From: Isoetes taiwanensis
Taxonomy: Eukaryota > Streptophyta > Lycopodiopsida > Isoetales > Isoetaceae
NCBI GenBank assembly: GCA_021234155.1
Contig: JAJEKV010000011.1
Location: 12,935,255 to 12,999,254 of the forward strand
DNA length: 64,000 nt
Reading direction: 5' to 3'
Under the pieces are notes generated by a model. That model was not told where the DNA came from. It was given only the letters and a program-made list of their open reading frames with translations, and made no database searches. The position numbers were made by a program, and so were the translations under genes. Below are positions 22,817 to 34,715 of the stretch, piece by piece (position 1 is the stretch's first letter; every line of letters begins with the position of its first letter).

Positions 22817-24145
22817 ATAATACGGGCATCATCACCATAGTTCGAACCTTCATCTACCACTAAGGCAGCCAACGCCCTGCCCAAGGAGTTATCCATCCAT
22901 GAGGAACATAAAAATCTCATTTCTGCATATCGGTTGTGAGAAAGAACCCCAGGGAAGAAGCAGCTGGACCTGAAGCTGTAGAGAAAAAGGGCGAACCATC
23001 TACAGATTATCATCTACAGACTATGGCAAGAAAAAATGAGATTGGTGGAGCTGGGTGGAATTAGCGGCATGCGGCAACCCTAAATAGCTGAAATCGGCCA
23101 GGCAGATCGGCTTAGGGAGTGAAGGCAGGAAAAGGATATAAGGAAAAGGCTGCAACCTGCTTGCTCACAGTCGATCTGCTACAAGACAGAGAAATACGGC
23201 GGTCCCAAGAGGGGCGGACCAAAGAACGGCAAAGATCAACACTGCCTAATGCTCCAAATGACCACATCCACTCCGGTTCGGTCCTTGATCGCATGATTTC
23301 CATTTGTAAAATAAAGGCGGGACAATGGGCTTAGAAGCGAAGAGGTCAGAAACGAAACCACGCACATGGGTCAGAACCAAATGGTCGGAACCGCCTCGCT
23401 ATGCCGATCCCGACAAGTACGTAAGAGAGGATAAGAAAAAGAAGGAAACGGTTAGAGAGCATGCTCGAATGATTTCCACACCCGAATCCGTGAGCGGCAT
23501 TGAAAACCCTTGTGGCCGCAAAACCAATTGTATAATCTGCCATCTTCCATGGAAAGATTCGATTCCGCAGATGCACCAAGATTTGTGCTGCTCCATAGCC
23601 AACTGCATGTATCAATAGCAAAACCGAGAAAACCCATACCAATAATCGAAACCTCCATCCATGCATGAGCAGAGCCCCAAGGAAACTAATCCACAAAAAA
23701 CACCAGCAAACCAGAAAAGGATCTTCAAAAACACGGTATGAAAAGTTAGCTCGAGGAACATCCGAGCATGCCAGATAGTAGTTTGTGCACATGAAATAGC
23801 ATGCATCATCAGAAACGAAAATGAATCAGAAAGAAAACGGATTTGGATAGGAAGAAAAGCAGGAGGGGATGAAGGTCGGATGGGTTGAAATGACGCTGAA
23901 GTATCGAGGATAGGCAGGGAGGATAGGCAAGAAAGCAAGGGACAACTGAGAGTATGAATAAGCTACGAGAGGATAAGAAGAGCTGCTGTGAGAAGACACC
24001 GATAATCGAGCCAGAACAGAAATGGCCTAATATAGGCGCTCGTCCCTTCCCAGAATGGCGATCCGATGGCTCGGATCGATGGGATTCGATTCGATTCTAT
24101 TCTATTCTATTCTATTCTATTCTATTCTATTCTATTCTATTCTTA

Positions 24146-25075
24146 TGATTTTAAAGTCATCTTGCACGAAATGTACTAATGCATACATCTAGAGTGCACC
24201 TCTTCATTTTCATAATGTTATTAAGGGAAAACTACCAAAATGCCCCTATGAATTTGGGAAATTAACAAAATTTTCCCTATGAGTTTCAAAATTGCCAAAA
24301 TGCCCCTGACTCCAAATAAATATACAAACAAATGACCAATTTGGCCCTACACACCAAACTTGATTACCAAAATACCCCTACATCCCATGCTTAATTAGCG
24401 AAATGCCTTTGCATACCAAATTTGATCGATCTACACCATATTTAATTACCAAAATGCCCTACATACCAAACTTAATTACCAAAATACCCCTACACATTCT
24501 TATTGTGACACTTACAAGGAGCCAGTATTCCCTGTGTTTTAAACGCATGATGATGCTATTGGGTATATTATCACTAGGCACCCGCATACCTCCCAAACGT
24601 CCAGAATCCAAATGCATACGCACAGGAGAAAAAGATGTAAAAAAGAGGAACATTGTGGAAGGTGTAATGGGAAGAGACACAATGAACTCAGTTATAGGGC
24701 TCCAATTTAGTATGATTGTGACTTCTATAATCTCTTCCTTGAATTCAAAATTCTATTCTTGAGGCATTTAAAGTAGATTGAGTAGGATTGGTGTGTACGG
24801 GATTTTCATGATTTAGTTTGATGTGTAGGGGTTTTTTGGTAATTAAGTTTGATGTATAGGGCATTTTGGTGAATTGGTATGTAATGGCAATTTGGTAATC
24901 AAGTTTGATGTGTAGGGGGTGTTTTGGTACTGGTAATTCGTTTATATGTTTATTTTATACATTGTATTTATTTGAGTCAGGGGCATTTTGGCAATTTTGA
25001 AACTCGTAGGGGCATTTTGGTAATTATATAAACTCATAGGAGTATTTTGATAGTTTTTCCTTTTATTAATATTTC
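24146..25075. mobile_element. Fold-back element with long inverted arms
   Basis: The left arm (24,225-24,500) consists of repeats of ACCAAAATGCCCCTACA and ACCAAACTTAATT. The right arm (24,790-25,060) is its diverged reverse complement (GGGGCATTTTGGTAATT, AAGTTTGATGTGTAGGG). The ends read GGGAAAACTACCAAAATGCC and, as reverse complement, GGAAAAACTATCAAAATACT. TTATTAA occurs at both outer flanks (24,218-24,224 and 25,063-25,069) and is a plausible target duplication. The centre (24.50-24.79 kb) has no convincing gene. The structure fits a MITE or fold-back element of the Mutator-like type, but no transposase shows the family. Confidence 0.65.
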
Positions 25076-26368
25076 CAATAGCTATTCTTTTTTCCCTCCA
25101 TGTTAAATGTTTTCTAAAAATACTGTTGCATGCAAACATCGAGCAAAGGGATTTTAGGGTTCATCCAAAAGTCCACAGATTTAAGCGATTTTGTTGCGAG
25201 AGGAGCTAAAGTGATCAGTTCGATTTTGTTGCAAATGGAGCTGGACTGACAAGTTATACGAAGTATGAGACAAGCTTTGGCTACGGGGTAGCACCAGAAT
25301 GAAAAAATTGGCAAGCTTCTCATAGGCTCTGCAAGGATCAACAAACAAGCAAGTAGCTCATAATCGGTTCGTCTGTATCCTTGAATCATACAATTATGCG
25401 GCTAGTTGTCAAACCATAGAACAATGGATCGGCTGCATACAGGAAATTCTTCTTGCATTTGTAAAACTATGTGTAACCTATTTAGAAGGTTTTCTAGCAA
25501 AACCCCTTTTCATCCTCACTCAGAATATGTATGGATTTCTGCTGCTCCAATTTCAATTTTCTACTAAAACAAAATTTGCAATCTGGCGTTTCAGATCTTT
25601 GGGCATGTTATGAATTGTTGAATGCATTGCGTGTATATACAAGAAATGTAAGCAAGATTGAGGGGCATCTTTCTATAGTTTTCAAGACAAGAAATGGTTT
25701 TAATAATGCCACAGTTGAGTCCCTCAATTGAAGTATTCCTAGATTCTATTACATTCTGGCATGGAATAAAAAGGTAAAATTTCTGTTTGTTGATCAGGGC
25801 TTTGCATAGTCTGCATCACATATATTAGTAACATATATCAACCCTCAACAGCTAGATTTGCGATTTCGTACAATGTAGATCATGGAAAAAACTCATTATT
25901 AGTTGACAGCGCAAGTCCAAATGCCCTTTATAGAAAATGTAAATCTGGTCCTTCATCTTTCATAAGAATTATTCCCTTCAAACCATGTAGTATAATTATC
26001 TGCCTTAATTCTTCTTGTCCTAATTAACATTCCATTCTCTTCTCACAGACGGATATAGGATGTCAGCTGATCAAGAACCAATGAATGCAGGCTTAGCAGA
26101 TAGTGCATAAATTCACCCATGCTTATCCAATGACAAAGAAGCATCATCGCAGCATGGACCTCAAAAGGAGAGCAACATCCCAAGACATGGCTGTAGCAAG
26201 CAATAAATTTGTATTCTGCTGGCACAAACGGGCTATATCCTTGTGACAATTTTTTTCTCCATTTAGATCTGAAGTTTCTACTTATATCCTTGTGACAATT
26301 TTTTCCTCCATTTAAATCTAAAGTTCCTTATATCCATATATCTATGTTATTTCCTTGACATTTGCCTA
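25076..26368. other. Intergenic, no gene recognised
   Basis: ORFs of 60-90 codons on both strands lack family features and splice-site context. A short direct repeat around TATCCTTGTGACAATTTTTT (26,236 and 26,285) is the only structure noted. Confidence 0.35.
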
Positions 26369-26915
26369 AAGTCGTATTTAATTAAAGTGGGACTCATTCC
26401 ATTCCCATTTTTTTTCGGAACCCTGTTAATTTACATGAAAAAGAGCACCCCGACCCGAAAACTATCCTTAATTCGATTTTTTGTCTAGAACTCTGCATCG
26501 AAGCTTTCCTCCAGTTTTCCCTGATTAGCGAGTCGATAACAAGAACAATGCAACTGAAACAAAGGAAATTCATTAAAGATTGAAATCAAAGTTCTAGATT
26601 GAAACCAAAGTTTACAATGGTTGAAGATACCATGATGGTCGGGCTGACACAAATATTACATCATCTTAGCACACACGGACCACCCATCGGGAACAACATA
26701 CGAGCAAGGTCCGAGGCGTTCCAAGCCACAAGAGCAACTTGAAGAGAATAGAAATCAACACGCTTAGCTAGCGACATGGCTCCCGATCATGTCCTTTCTG
26801 TTCGCGATTTGTACTGGGAAAGGCAAAATCAAGTTAGTGCAAGTGATGCTACAGACAATACAAATAAGAAAACAACCAGTTCTAAGGGCCATTTCTGAAG
26901 AATGTAGGTATGAGG

Positions 26916-27668
26916 CCTTTCTCGACTCGCGAGTCGAGAAAGGCCCCTCTGATGTAGCTTAGAGCCCAAAAACAAAAACAAAGGAAAAAAATTCCTTCTT
27001 TTTTAAGTAGGCAAAAAAAATTTTTTGAGGGCCTTTCTCGACTCAAGAAATCGAGAAAGACCCTCAAGGCCCCTCTAATGGCCTTTCTCGACTCGCGAGT
27101 CGAGAAACGTAGCTCAGAGCAAAAAAAAAATTTTTTCCTTTTTTTTTTAACTAGGAAAAAAAAAGTTTTTTTTTTCAAGAAAATTTTTTTTAAGGGCCTT
27201 TCTCGACTCGTGGGTCGAGAAAAGCATCTGAGAGTAAAAAAACGCAGTTTTGGGGGGTTGAGAAAGGAAGCTCAAAGTGAAAAACAGAGTTCTGAGGTTG
27301 AGAAACGCAGTCCTGAGGGCCTTTCTCGACTCGCGAGTCGAGAAAGGCAGCTCAAAGGAAAACGCAGTTTTAAGGGTTAGAAAGCCTTTCTCGACCGAAG
27401 TCGAGAAAGGCGTCCAAAGCCAAAAACGCAGGTTTTAGGGGTTAGAAGGCCTTTCTCGACTCATGAGTCGAAAAAGGCGTACTCAAAGCCAAAAACGCAG
27501 GGGTTAGAAGGCCTTTCTCGACTCGCGAGTCGAAAAGGCAGCTCAAAGCTTAAAAACGCAGTTTTTTAGGTCAAAGACCTTTCTCGACTCATGAAGTCGA
27601 GAAAGGCAAAATCAAAGCAAAAACACAGGTTTGAGGGTCTTTCTCAACTCGCTGAAGTCGAAAAGGCG
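26916..27668. repeat. Array of ten palindromic hairpin repeats
   Basis: The first unit (26,916-26,943) is a perfect 28-bp palindrome: CCTTTCTCGACTCG followed by its own reverse complement. Nine more perfect or near-perfect units start at about 27,032, 27,081, 27,198, 27,321, 27,385, 27,449, 27,511, 27,580 and 27,637. Spacers of roughly 30-95 bp are A-rich and contain AAAACGCAG plus a GTTTTAGGG-like phrase. The array lies about 0.5 kb inside the left inverted repeat. Degraded spacer-like units continue to 27,830. It encodes nothing. It could form cruciforms in DNA or a row of hairpins in RNA. Confidence 0.85.
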
Positions 27669-28183
27669 CCGGCCCTTCAAAGTAAAAAATATAGGTCTGG
27701 GTGGAAAACATAGTTCTAAGGCCCTTCAAAATAAAAAAAAAAACGCAGTCTAAGGCCCTTCAAGATGAAAAACACAAGTCTAAGGCCATTTGGAGTGAAA
27801 AACACAACAAGTCCGAGAAGGTCGAAAATGAATAACCTTCAAACATCATATCATATTACTATACCTTTGTTCACATGTGATCAAACATACAACAAATGTG
27901 GCGAACCTACTTGCCTACTTGTCTCCCTTTTTTAATATGTCAATGTTTATCTATAGCTTTATTCAAAGATAGCTTTCTAAAATGAAACAGTATATACTAT
28001 GTATTTTCTAATAAGACAATATCCTATACTATGTATTTTTCAATAAACACAATATCCTATGTATTTTCTATGAAAAAATACCCTCCCCATAAATTTCCTA
28101 TGTATTTTCCAGTAATGCCTAATGCACATGTAAATAGCAACATATGCATGCACCTATAATACACATTATAACTTAAAAATAAT
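27669..28183. other. AT-rich segment with decayed spacer units
   Basis: It contains spacer-like phrases of the palindrome array without the palindromes (to about 27,830), then AT-rich DNA with three partial copies of TATGTATTTTC (27,990-28,110). No gene. Confidence 0.45.
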
Positions 28184-28206
28184 TTACCCTTATAACTAAT
28201 AATAAT
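28184..28206 (+). repeat. Target-site duplication of the LINE, 3' side
   Basis: TTACCCTTATAACTAATAAT plus AAT is identical to 36,345-36,367. It directly abuts the element's pentanucleotide tail. Confidence 0.9.
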
Positions 28207-28567
28207 AGAATAGAATAGAATAGAATACATTTATGTCCTTTGTGCCGTAAGGCCCCTGGACTTGTGTAGCATGGGCGAGCTCCCTACAAGGGTGCTACTA
28301 GCACATCACGCTGTTTTAATGTAGCCTTTTCGGAAGGCTGACTTTTTTCCTTTAATACCAGCACCCCGCTTTACCTCGGCTTCTTGGCCGTGCAGTGATG
28401 CGTCGTTATCAATCAGCTTTTAGCTGAGCAATTTGTGTGGGGCTATATGACCCGTATTGTACAGATCATATTACAAGCCCTCTTTCACTTTGTGTACCTC
28501 TCGTAATGCGGTCATCATTCTTTGGATCGCATCTCGCCGGATCCCGTGAACGATTCCGTCATCTTCA

Positions 28568-31500
28568 TCATCCTCGTGGATTGGTTCCCCACTTTATATT
28601 TCTATATCGTCCCCCGATGTCCCCATAGATCGGGCAGTCGTTAATCATATGGTTTTCATCCTCTATTCCCCCCCTGTCACATATTCTGCATATCCTATCC
28701 TCCTTGTCTATCCCTCTCCATCTGTCCTTTTCGATTCTTAGATCGTGGCTTCCCATCCTGAATCTGACCAGTATGTCCCTTCTGTTCTTCCCCAATATGT
28801 TATCCCGGTACACCTGGTGTCCCATCTGTTGGTCTGATTAAAAACTTGCGAGCGGTCTGTCTTGGGTCCTGTATGTCTCTGCAGCCATGCTCTCGTCGCT
28901 ATGTCTGTCCAATCCTCATTCCACTGCTCTTCTTCTATCAGGTTACTCAGGTTTAGTCCCATCTTCCTGGTCCATGTTGCCACCTCTCTGAACCATCCAG
29001 TGCCTTCAAGGATGTGTGACTTTGCTGATTCGGTGATTGCAATCTTTGGGCCGATTTCCCTTGGATGTCTCAATAAGGTCTCTGGCGGTATCTTATGGTT
29101 CTCTCCCATGCTCTCACTTCCATTGGCCTTTGCCCCGCTTTGAGGACCATGATTGTCGATGGCGTGTTTGTCCTTACCACAATTCACATGCATGCCATTG
29201 TCTAAAAATTCCTTCCTGCTTTTCCCAGTTTCTTTCTGTTAAGCCTGGCCCCCATGCTTCTGCTCCGTACAACTGGGTGGTGGCTACCGCTGCACTAAAT
29301 AGGTAGCATTTGATGTCCCAATCAGTTATTCGACTTACATTCTGAAAGTTTTCATGTTAAAGTAACTTCCTATAGCTGATTGGAATCAAGGCGTTAGCTC
29401 CTTTGGCCCACTTCCTCGTGCCATGTGCATCATAACCTAGATATCTCATATTCGTTGCTTCCTCTATCTCCTTCTCTTTATATCTGAAAGGTTTATGCAC
29501 GTTCCTCGTGTCCAAAGATCACTATCTTTGTTTTTGCTAGGTTCATTTGTTAGCCCTCAGATCTTCACAAAATTGTTCCAGAATTTTGAGCAATCTGTGC
29601 ATTCCTTTGTTTTTTGTTGCCATCATACCAAGATCGTCCGCATATAGCATTATTGGTACCTTAGTGTCTCCCAGTGTGGGGGCATACTCGTCCCCTTGTT
29701 GATCTGTTATGTATCCCTGTAGTGCATCTATGTATATTCCAAACAGAGTTGGGGATAGCGGGCATCCCCGCTTCACACCTCGTGTCACATATTATCGGCC
29801 GTCCTTCTGTTCCATCTTTGCATACACCTTGTGGTACAGGTCTTTGCGATCGATCCTACCATGCTTCTCGGGGCTTGCATATCCATTAGTCTTTTTAGCG
29901 GCTTCTCTCTGGATTTGATCGAGCGGCTTTTACGAAATCTACAAAGCGTGATTATTTTTTTTTCCATGCGCTTTGTTCTGCTCTATTAGTATCCGAAGGG
30001 TCACGAGATGATCTGTGGTTGAGTGCTCTGGTCTGAACCCAGCTTGCCCTTGTGCTCTCACATTTCCTTCCTCTGCCCATTTCTTTAGTTTGTTATCCAG
30101 TACCTTTCCAAACCATTTTGCGAAAATCGAGCTTACCATTATCGTCCTATAGTTCCCTGGATCTTTTCTATTCCCTGCCTTATGTAGGGGTATGACTCTG
30201 TTGTATGTCCATCTGTCTGGGAGCCCCTCAGATGTATGATGTCGTTAAAATGTGCATTACACTGTGCGCTTATTTACGTCTCCGGCAAGATTTCAGCAAT
30301 TCCACGGTCAGGCCGTATAAATCTGGTGCTTTGTGATTAGCCATTTTGTTTAGGGCTAACATTACTTCCAACATATTGAAGCATGGTTTGTCCGGGTCAT
30401 GCTGTATTGGTATTGGTACCGGTGGCGCCCCTGTCTTATATAATTTGTCCAGATATGTCTCCCATCCCTCGGTTCCAATGTCATCTTGTTCGTCCCTTGC
30501 TTTTACATTGCTACCCCCTCCTTTGTTTTTGAATCCTTTCCAGAATCTTCGGGGCTGTTTTCTCAGCAGTTTTCCCATGTACCATTGGTCTTTTGTGCTT
30601 GCGGTTATCGTATCTTTTCTTCTTTAGTAACCTTATGTATGCTGCCTTCTCTTCTCGGTATGTCTCCCTCCCCTTATGCTTTCTTAATTTCCTCTTGTGT
30701 TCTCTGCACTCGTCATCATACCATACTGAAGCTCTGAATGCCCCGTTCTTCCTAATTTTGATCCTTCTCCCAAACACATCTGCTGCTACCCTTATCATTA
30801 TGTCATTGAGGGTATTCCCATTGTCAATTGCATTGTGTTCCCCCCAGTCCCATTTTCCCATTTCATCCTTGATCATTTGGGTAAAGGTTTCTGCGTACCT
30901 TTCCTGGAATTGAATTCTTACCACGCCTTTGTTATCCTTCTTTATTTCTGTGCCATCCTTTTGTGGCGTCTCATCCAATCTAAATGTTAGTTTGATCGGT
31001 CTGTGGCTTTCCCTTTTCCCAGTCGGCCATTCCTGTAGCATTAGCCCTTCTACCTTTTCTGCTGCTTGGTCGCTCAAAATTATATAATCCACTATGCTCT
31101 TACCATGTGAGTTTTGGCTCGTAAAACCTCCCCGATCCCTCCATCTTTTTCGTTGCCATTAGCTATGATCACCCCCGTTGCCGTCGCGGACTTCCAGCAA
31201 TAGCTCACCCCTAGCGTTGACCTCAGCCTTATCTTACGTATCCCTCGCCATTCCACGTGTCCTCCGGTGTGTACACTATCTGACCATCTTTCTCATCCGC
31301 ATGCGTAATTTGTGCTTGTTCCTGTCTGGTTCTGGCATTTAGATCTCCTACTATAATCATTGGTCCTTGTCCCTTCCATTTCGTTATGTTTTCTCCCAGT
31401 TCCAACAATTCCAGCTTATCGCTGTTTGGCGGGTAATATGCAATTATCAGAACTACCTCTTGTTTGTTTTTCAATTGAATATTCAAAACCATATATCTTT

Positions 31501-32245
31501 TATTGATATCTGAATGTAACATACATGCATTGTGAGCCGCACTATTCTTTATATAACAAGCCAGACCTGCACTCCCTCTCCCTTTCTTGAAATCCCTGTC
31601 TTTCCAACATGTAAACAGCTGGTACCCTTCCTCCTCTGGTAGCCTTTTAGTGTTATGCTCCCATGTCTCTGCCAAACATATTATGTCACAGCCGTGGGCA
31701 CCTTCCAGTCTTTCTCCATCATCCCATGGGTACCCGGTACAGTTCCAGTACCATAATGTCAGCGTCTTTTTCCCCGAGGTTGCTCCTTCGGGGTCTCCAT
31801 GTTTTCCGTGCCATTCCCCATTCTCCTTGGCCTCCCCCTGGTTTTCATTGTCGGGGTTGGCCCTTCGAGCCCTGCTTGATTTGTTCGCTCTTCGTTTCCC
31901 CCGTTTCCGCTTCCTCCTATTGCTCTGTTCTGGCTCCCATCTACCGTGATTGCTCTTAGTGCCTCTCTCTGCATTCTGTTCTCTTGCATCTGTTGTATGG
32001 ATTTCACGAGATGTGAATTTTCCTTCTCTGCTCCCGTTGGTTTTGCTACCCCCTGCAACCCTTCCGTCTGCTCCTGCGGTTGAGTCCCTTGCTCTCTTAC
32101 CCTTTTGTGTATGTATACCTTGCCATTCTTGACCCCTGCTTGTATCCCTGCTTGGTTCAGTTCCCTGGCTTTGGCCAATTCCCTGTGTAGCCCCCTGTCG
32201 CCTCTGCATCATCATTGTTAATGCCTCCCCGTACTTTGATTCCAT
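28568..32245 (-). pseudogene. LINE ORF2: endonuclease-reverse transcriptase-zinc finger, frameshifted
   Basis: Domains in order on the minus strand: an APE-type endonuclease (31,760-30,990) with WYWNCTG, ICLAETWE, YYPPNSD, IIVGDLNAR and the final SHRP motif; the start of the reverse transcriptase (LALNKMANHKAPDLYGL near 30,330); QAGFRPEHSTTDHLVTLRIL (30,050); RGVKRGCPLSPTLFGIYID (29,780) and the catalytic LYADDLGMMA (29,640); the thumb with QLYGAEAWGPGL (29,260); and a C-terminal finger CRICDRGGIEDENHMINDCP (28,690). The product would nick target DNA and prime reverse transcription of its own RNA. The open segments fall in different frames (breaks near 31.2, 30.6, 30.2, 29.95, 29.5 and 28.8 kb), so no complete protein can be made. 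Confidence 0.9.
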
Positions 32246-32853
32246 TCCTCAATCTGGATCCCATCCGTAAGATCCTCTCCTTGGTTGCCATGTCCCTCAA
32301 TGTCAGGTTTATGTGCCTCGATCTCCCCCTCCATTGGCCCGATCGGAGGGCTTTGACGATGACGCCCCTGTGTTCCTTGAACACCGTCTCTATCACTTCT
32401 CAGCAAGAACTTCGATATATATCCTCATTAGGCCTCTCTGCTATCCCAATTAGCCTAACATCATGTTTAATCTTATTCTGCTCCTCATATTCCAATAAAT
32501 GTGGTTTTATCCTATCATATGACTCCCATGCATCCAGCTCAACATTTGATTTCTCTAATTCAACCAACCTTTGCAGGATCTTTGCTTTCTCCTCTTCGAT
32601 CTCGTCCATTCTGCGCTGCATTTCCTCGTTCATCTTCTCCACCCCTCCTACTCTCACGTCCATGCTAGTGATGGCTGCTTTGTTGTTCTTGTTACAAGTC
32701 TCGACCAATCGCGTTGAGTGCATCCAGGTTCGGGATCTTTGCCTCTAGCCGCTTATCCATTTGTGCCAAAAAGTCCCTAAGGTCTTGTTGGCTCACCGGG
32801 GCTCTTGCCGCCTCCAATCTCCTCTGCTGGCTGCAGTTGATGCTATCGGCCAT
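32157..32853 (-). pseudogene. LINE ORF1: RNA-binding coiled-coil protein, broken
   Basis: ATG at 32,853 opens MADSINCSQQRRLEAARAPV; the frame changes near 32,710. It is followed by a strongly charged heptad-like segment (EKMNEEMQRRMDEIEEEKAK) typical of the ORF1p coiled coil. Next come an RRM-like strand HDVRLIGIAERPNEDIY, an in-frame TGA near 32,401, and a C-terminal part RHINLTLRDMATKERILRMG matching the ORF1p C-terminal domain pattern. The protein normally coats the LINE RNA and acts as a nucleic-acid chaperone. One frameshift and one stop disable it. Its end overlaps the first ORF2 codons in another frame. Confidence 0.75.
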
Positions 32854-33377
32854 CGCCCTCGTTTGCAAGAGAATCCTGTGCAGAAAGACTCTAAGCAGTG
32901 CGTTCGTGCTAGACTCTTGCTTGTGGAATAACCGTCGTTTCCCCCTAAGACTATATATATTTGCTGCTTTTAAACGGTATTTTTATTGGCGATTACCGTT
33001 CTGATTTGAATTTCAAATTTTAAAATTCAAAATTCAAAAGGCCCTAATTAGTTTCGTCCGTCCCTTTTTATTGTCACTCAGTTCTTTTCGTCCGTTGCCC
33101 AAGGTTGATCCTCTCGGGTTTCTCGAGTCTGAGTGGTTGGGTAGATGCTTGTCTGTATTGATTGCGCTAGTATTTTTGTGGTTCTGTGTTCCTGTATTTC
33201 TGTGCATGTATCGTTCTGTTGTGCTGTGCTCGTGCTCCTTAGTCTGTGGTGGGGGGTAAACCCCCCCTTGTCCATACTTTTCCCCGATCCCTGGTGTGGC
33301 CGGTTTAGATCCTCCTGGGGGTATTCTTCATACATATATTGTACCGTTAGTTATATTGAGTTTTTAGTGGTCCCAAG

Positions 33378-33672
33378 TTACCGGTTGGTGGGTCTTGCCC
33401 TCGCTATCACGGTGTCTGCGGCGGAGGCTTGGCCTCACCATCCCGTATCTTGTTCCCGTCCACCTTTTACTCTGTGTTGCCATACATCGATAATTGATGG
33501 TGAGGTATTCTTCATACCCATTGCATACAAGTCATATGCCGTTCTCCATGTGTTGATGAGTTTATGGTGGTCCGGTTACCGGTTGGTGGGTCTAGCCCTC
33601 GCTATCACCTCGGTATGGCGGAGGCATAGCCTCTCTGTCCCGTATCTTGCCCCGTCCGCCTTTTACTCTGAA
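33378..33672 (-). repeat. About 200-bp tandem repeat in the LINE 5' region
   Basis: TTACCGGTTGGTGGGTCT, CCTCGCTATCAC and CCGTATCTTG followed by CCGTCC and CTTTTACTCTG occur in the same order at 33,378-33,472 and 33,577-33,671 (plus-strand reading). Repeats upstream of ORF1 are common in L1 promoters; whether these act as one is inference. Confidence 0.75.
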
Positions 33673-34715
33673 ATCATTTTGTTCTCTGCGTGCTTCTGCG
33701 TGTCCTTTCATCAGTCTCCCTCTGCTTGTATCTTTTACGGGGCTTATTATCTCTGTCAAATTATTCTTGTTCCCTTTCTATCTGTTTCCTTTCTATCTGT
33801 CACTTACCTGTCACCCATTATTTTGTATTTCCCTTATTTTGAGTGTTTTCGTCACCCTCCTTAATATCTCACAACCTCGATGCATCCTTTACGTCATCTA
33901 TATATTATACTTTACATACTTTACATTCGACCTTCCATACCCCTTATTATATTACTATACTTCTATTATTATTATATTTCTATAGTTCTCGTGCCTCCTG
34001 TGTGGGCCCATATCCGGGGGTCCGGGGGTCGTTACCACCTTACTCACATGTCCTCCTTTATCTTCGATCGTGTTTCTGCCAACCTGCTTATATGCTTCTT
34101 CATGACAGTTAGCTAAATTGTTGTGTATCATCCAATATGTTCTTCGTGTCCCTCAAGCTGTCTGCGGGCATCCTCGTTTACATTTGTTATCTCGCTAGTT
34201 TAGCTACATCATATTAGTTCACGAAATACAGTTATGTTGTGCGTCTCTTTTGCTTTAGGGAAAGAATAACCGATAATAGGACGCAAAGTTACTATGGGTA
34301 TCATCCGATTTTATATTTACTGGAAAAAGTCTACATTAAGAGGAGAGTTCTTCTCTCACGACCATTGTTTGTCTTTTCAGCCATTCTTACACAAAAATTT
34401 TTCATGCAGACATACAAACAATCAGTTGTTTCCCTTCTGTATCATCTAAAAGTCGATGTCGTTCCTGAACCTGAACCTGATTCGTTTTGAACAGAGGGCT
34501 GTTTTGAACAGACAATAGAAAACAGAAAACAGAAAGCAGAAAACGAGAAGTTGAAGAGGGCAAACAGATATAGAAGATAAAAGGATAAACGGCCAGAAGA
34601 TAAAAAGAGAAAAGAAAGAAAGAAGGAAAGAAAGTGGCACAAAAGGAAAGCATGGCTTGCCAATGCTCGGTCCTCCCCTGGCTTCATACTTATCCGATTT
34701 CTTCCCTGCTCATAA

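Larger units (their letters stand above)
17486..24145 (+). mobile_element. Purine-rich non-coding retroelement, copy B (about 6.7 kb)
   Basis: It begins with the same GGGAAGGGACTCGCGAGA and ends with GAATGGCGATCCGATGGCTC, GGGATTCGATTC and a TATTC tail (24,091-24,142). About 110 bp before its 3' end (23,955-24,050) matches 17,354-17,450 at the end of copy A, which defines a shared 3' end. The interior is A/G-rich on the plus strand, lacks long plus-strand ORFs and contains nested duplications (listed separately). The hydrophobic minus-strand ORFs are complements of A-rich sequence. It may be a non-autonomous partner of the local LINEs or a member with its coding region decayed beyond recognition. 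I infer mobility from the ends, not from proteins. Confidence 0.55.

Noticed and set aside
16745-23938. Many minus-strand ORFs of 60-160 codons, hydrophobic and Phe/Cys/Leu-rich
   Set aside because: They are complements of A-rich plus-strand repeat sequence (AAA read as TTT). They have no conserved motifs, and the same ORFs recur in the duplicated units, so they reflect composition.
26916-27668. CRISPR-like appearance (repeat-spacer array)
   Set aside because: Repeats are palindromic and diverged, spacers resemble each other and vary in length, and the window is eukaryotic nuclear DNA.
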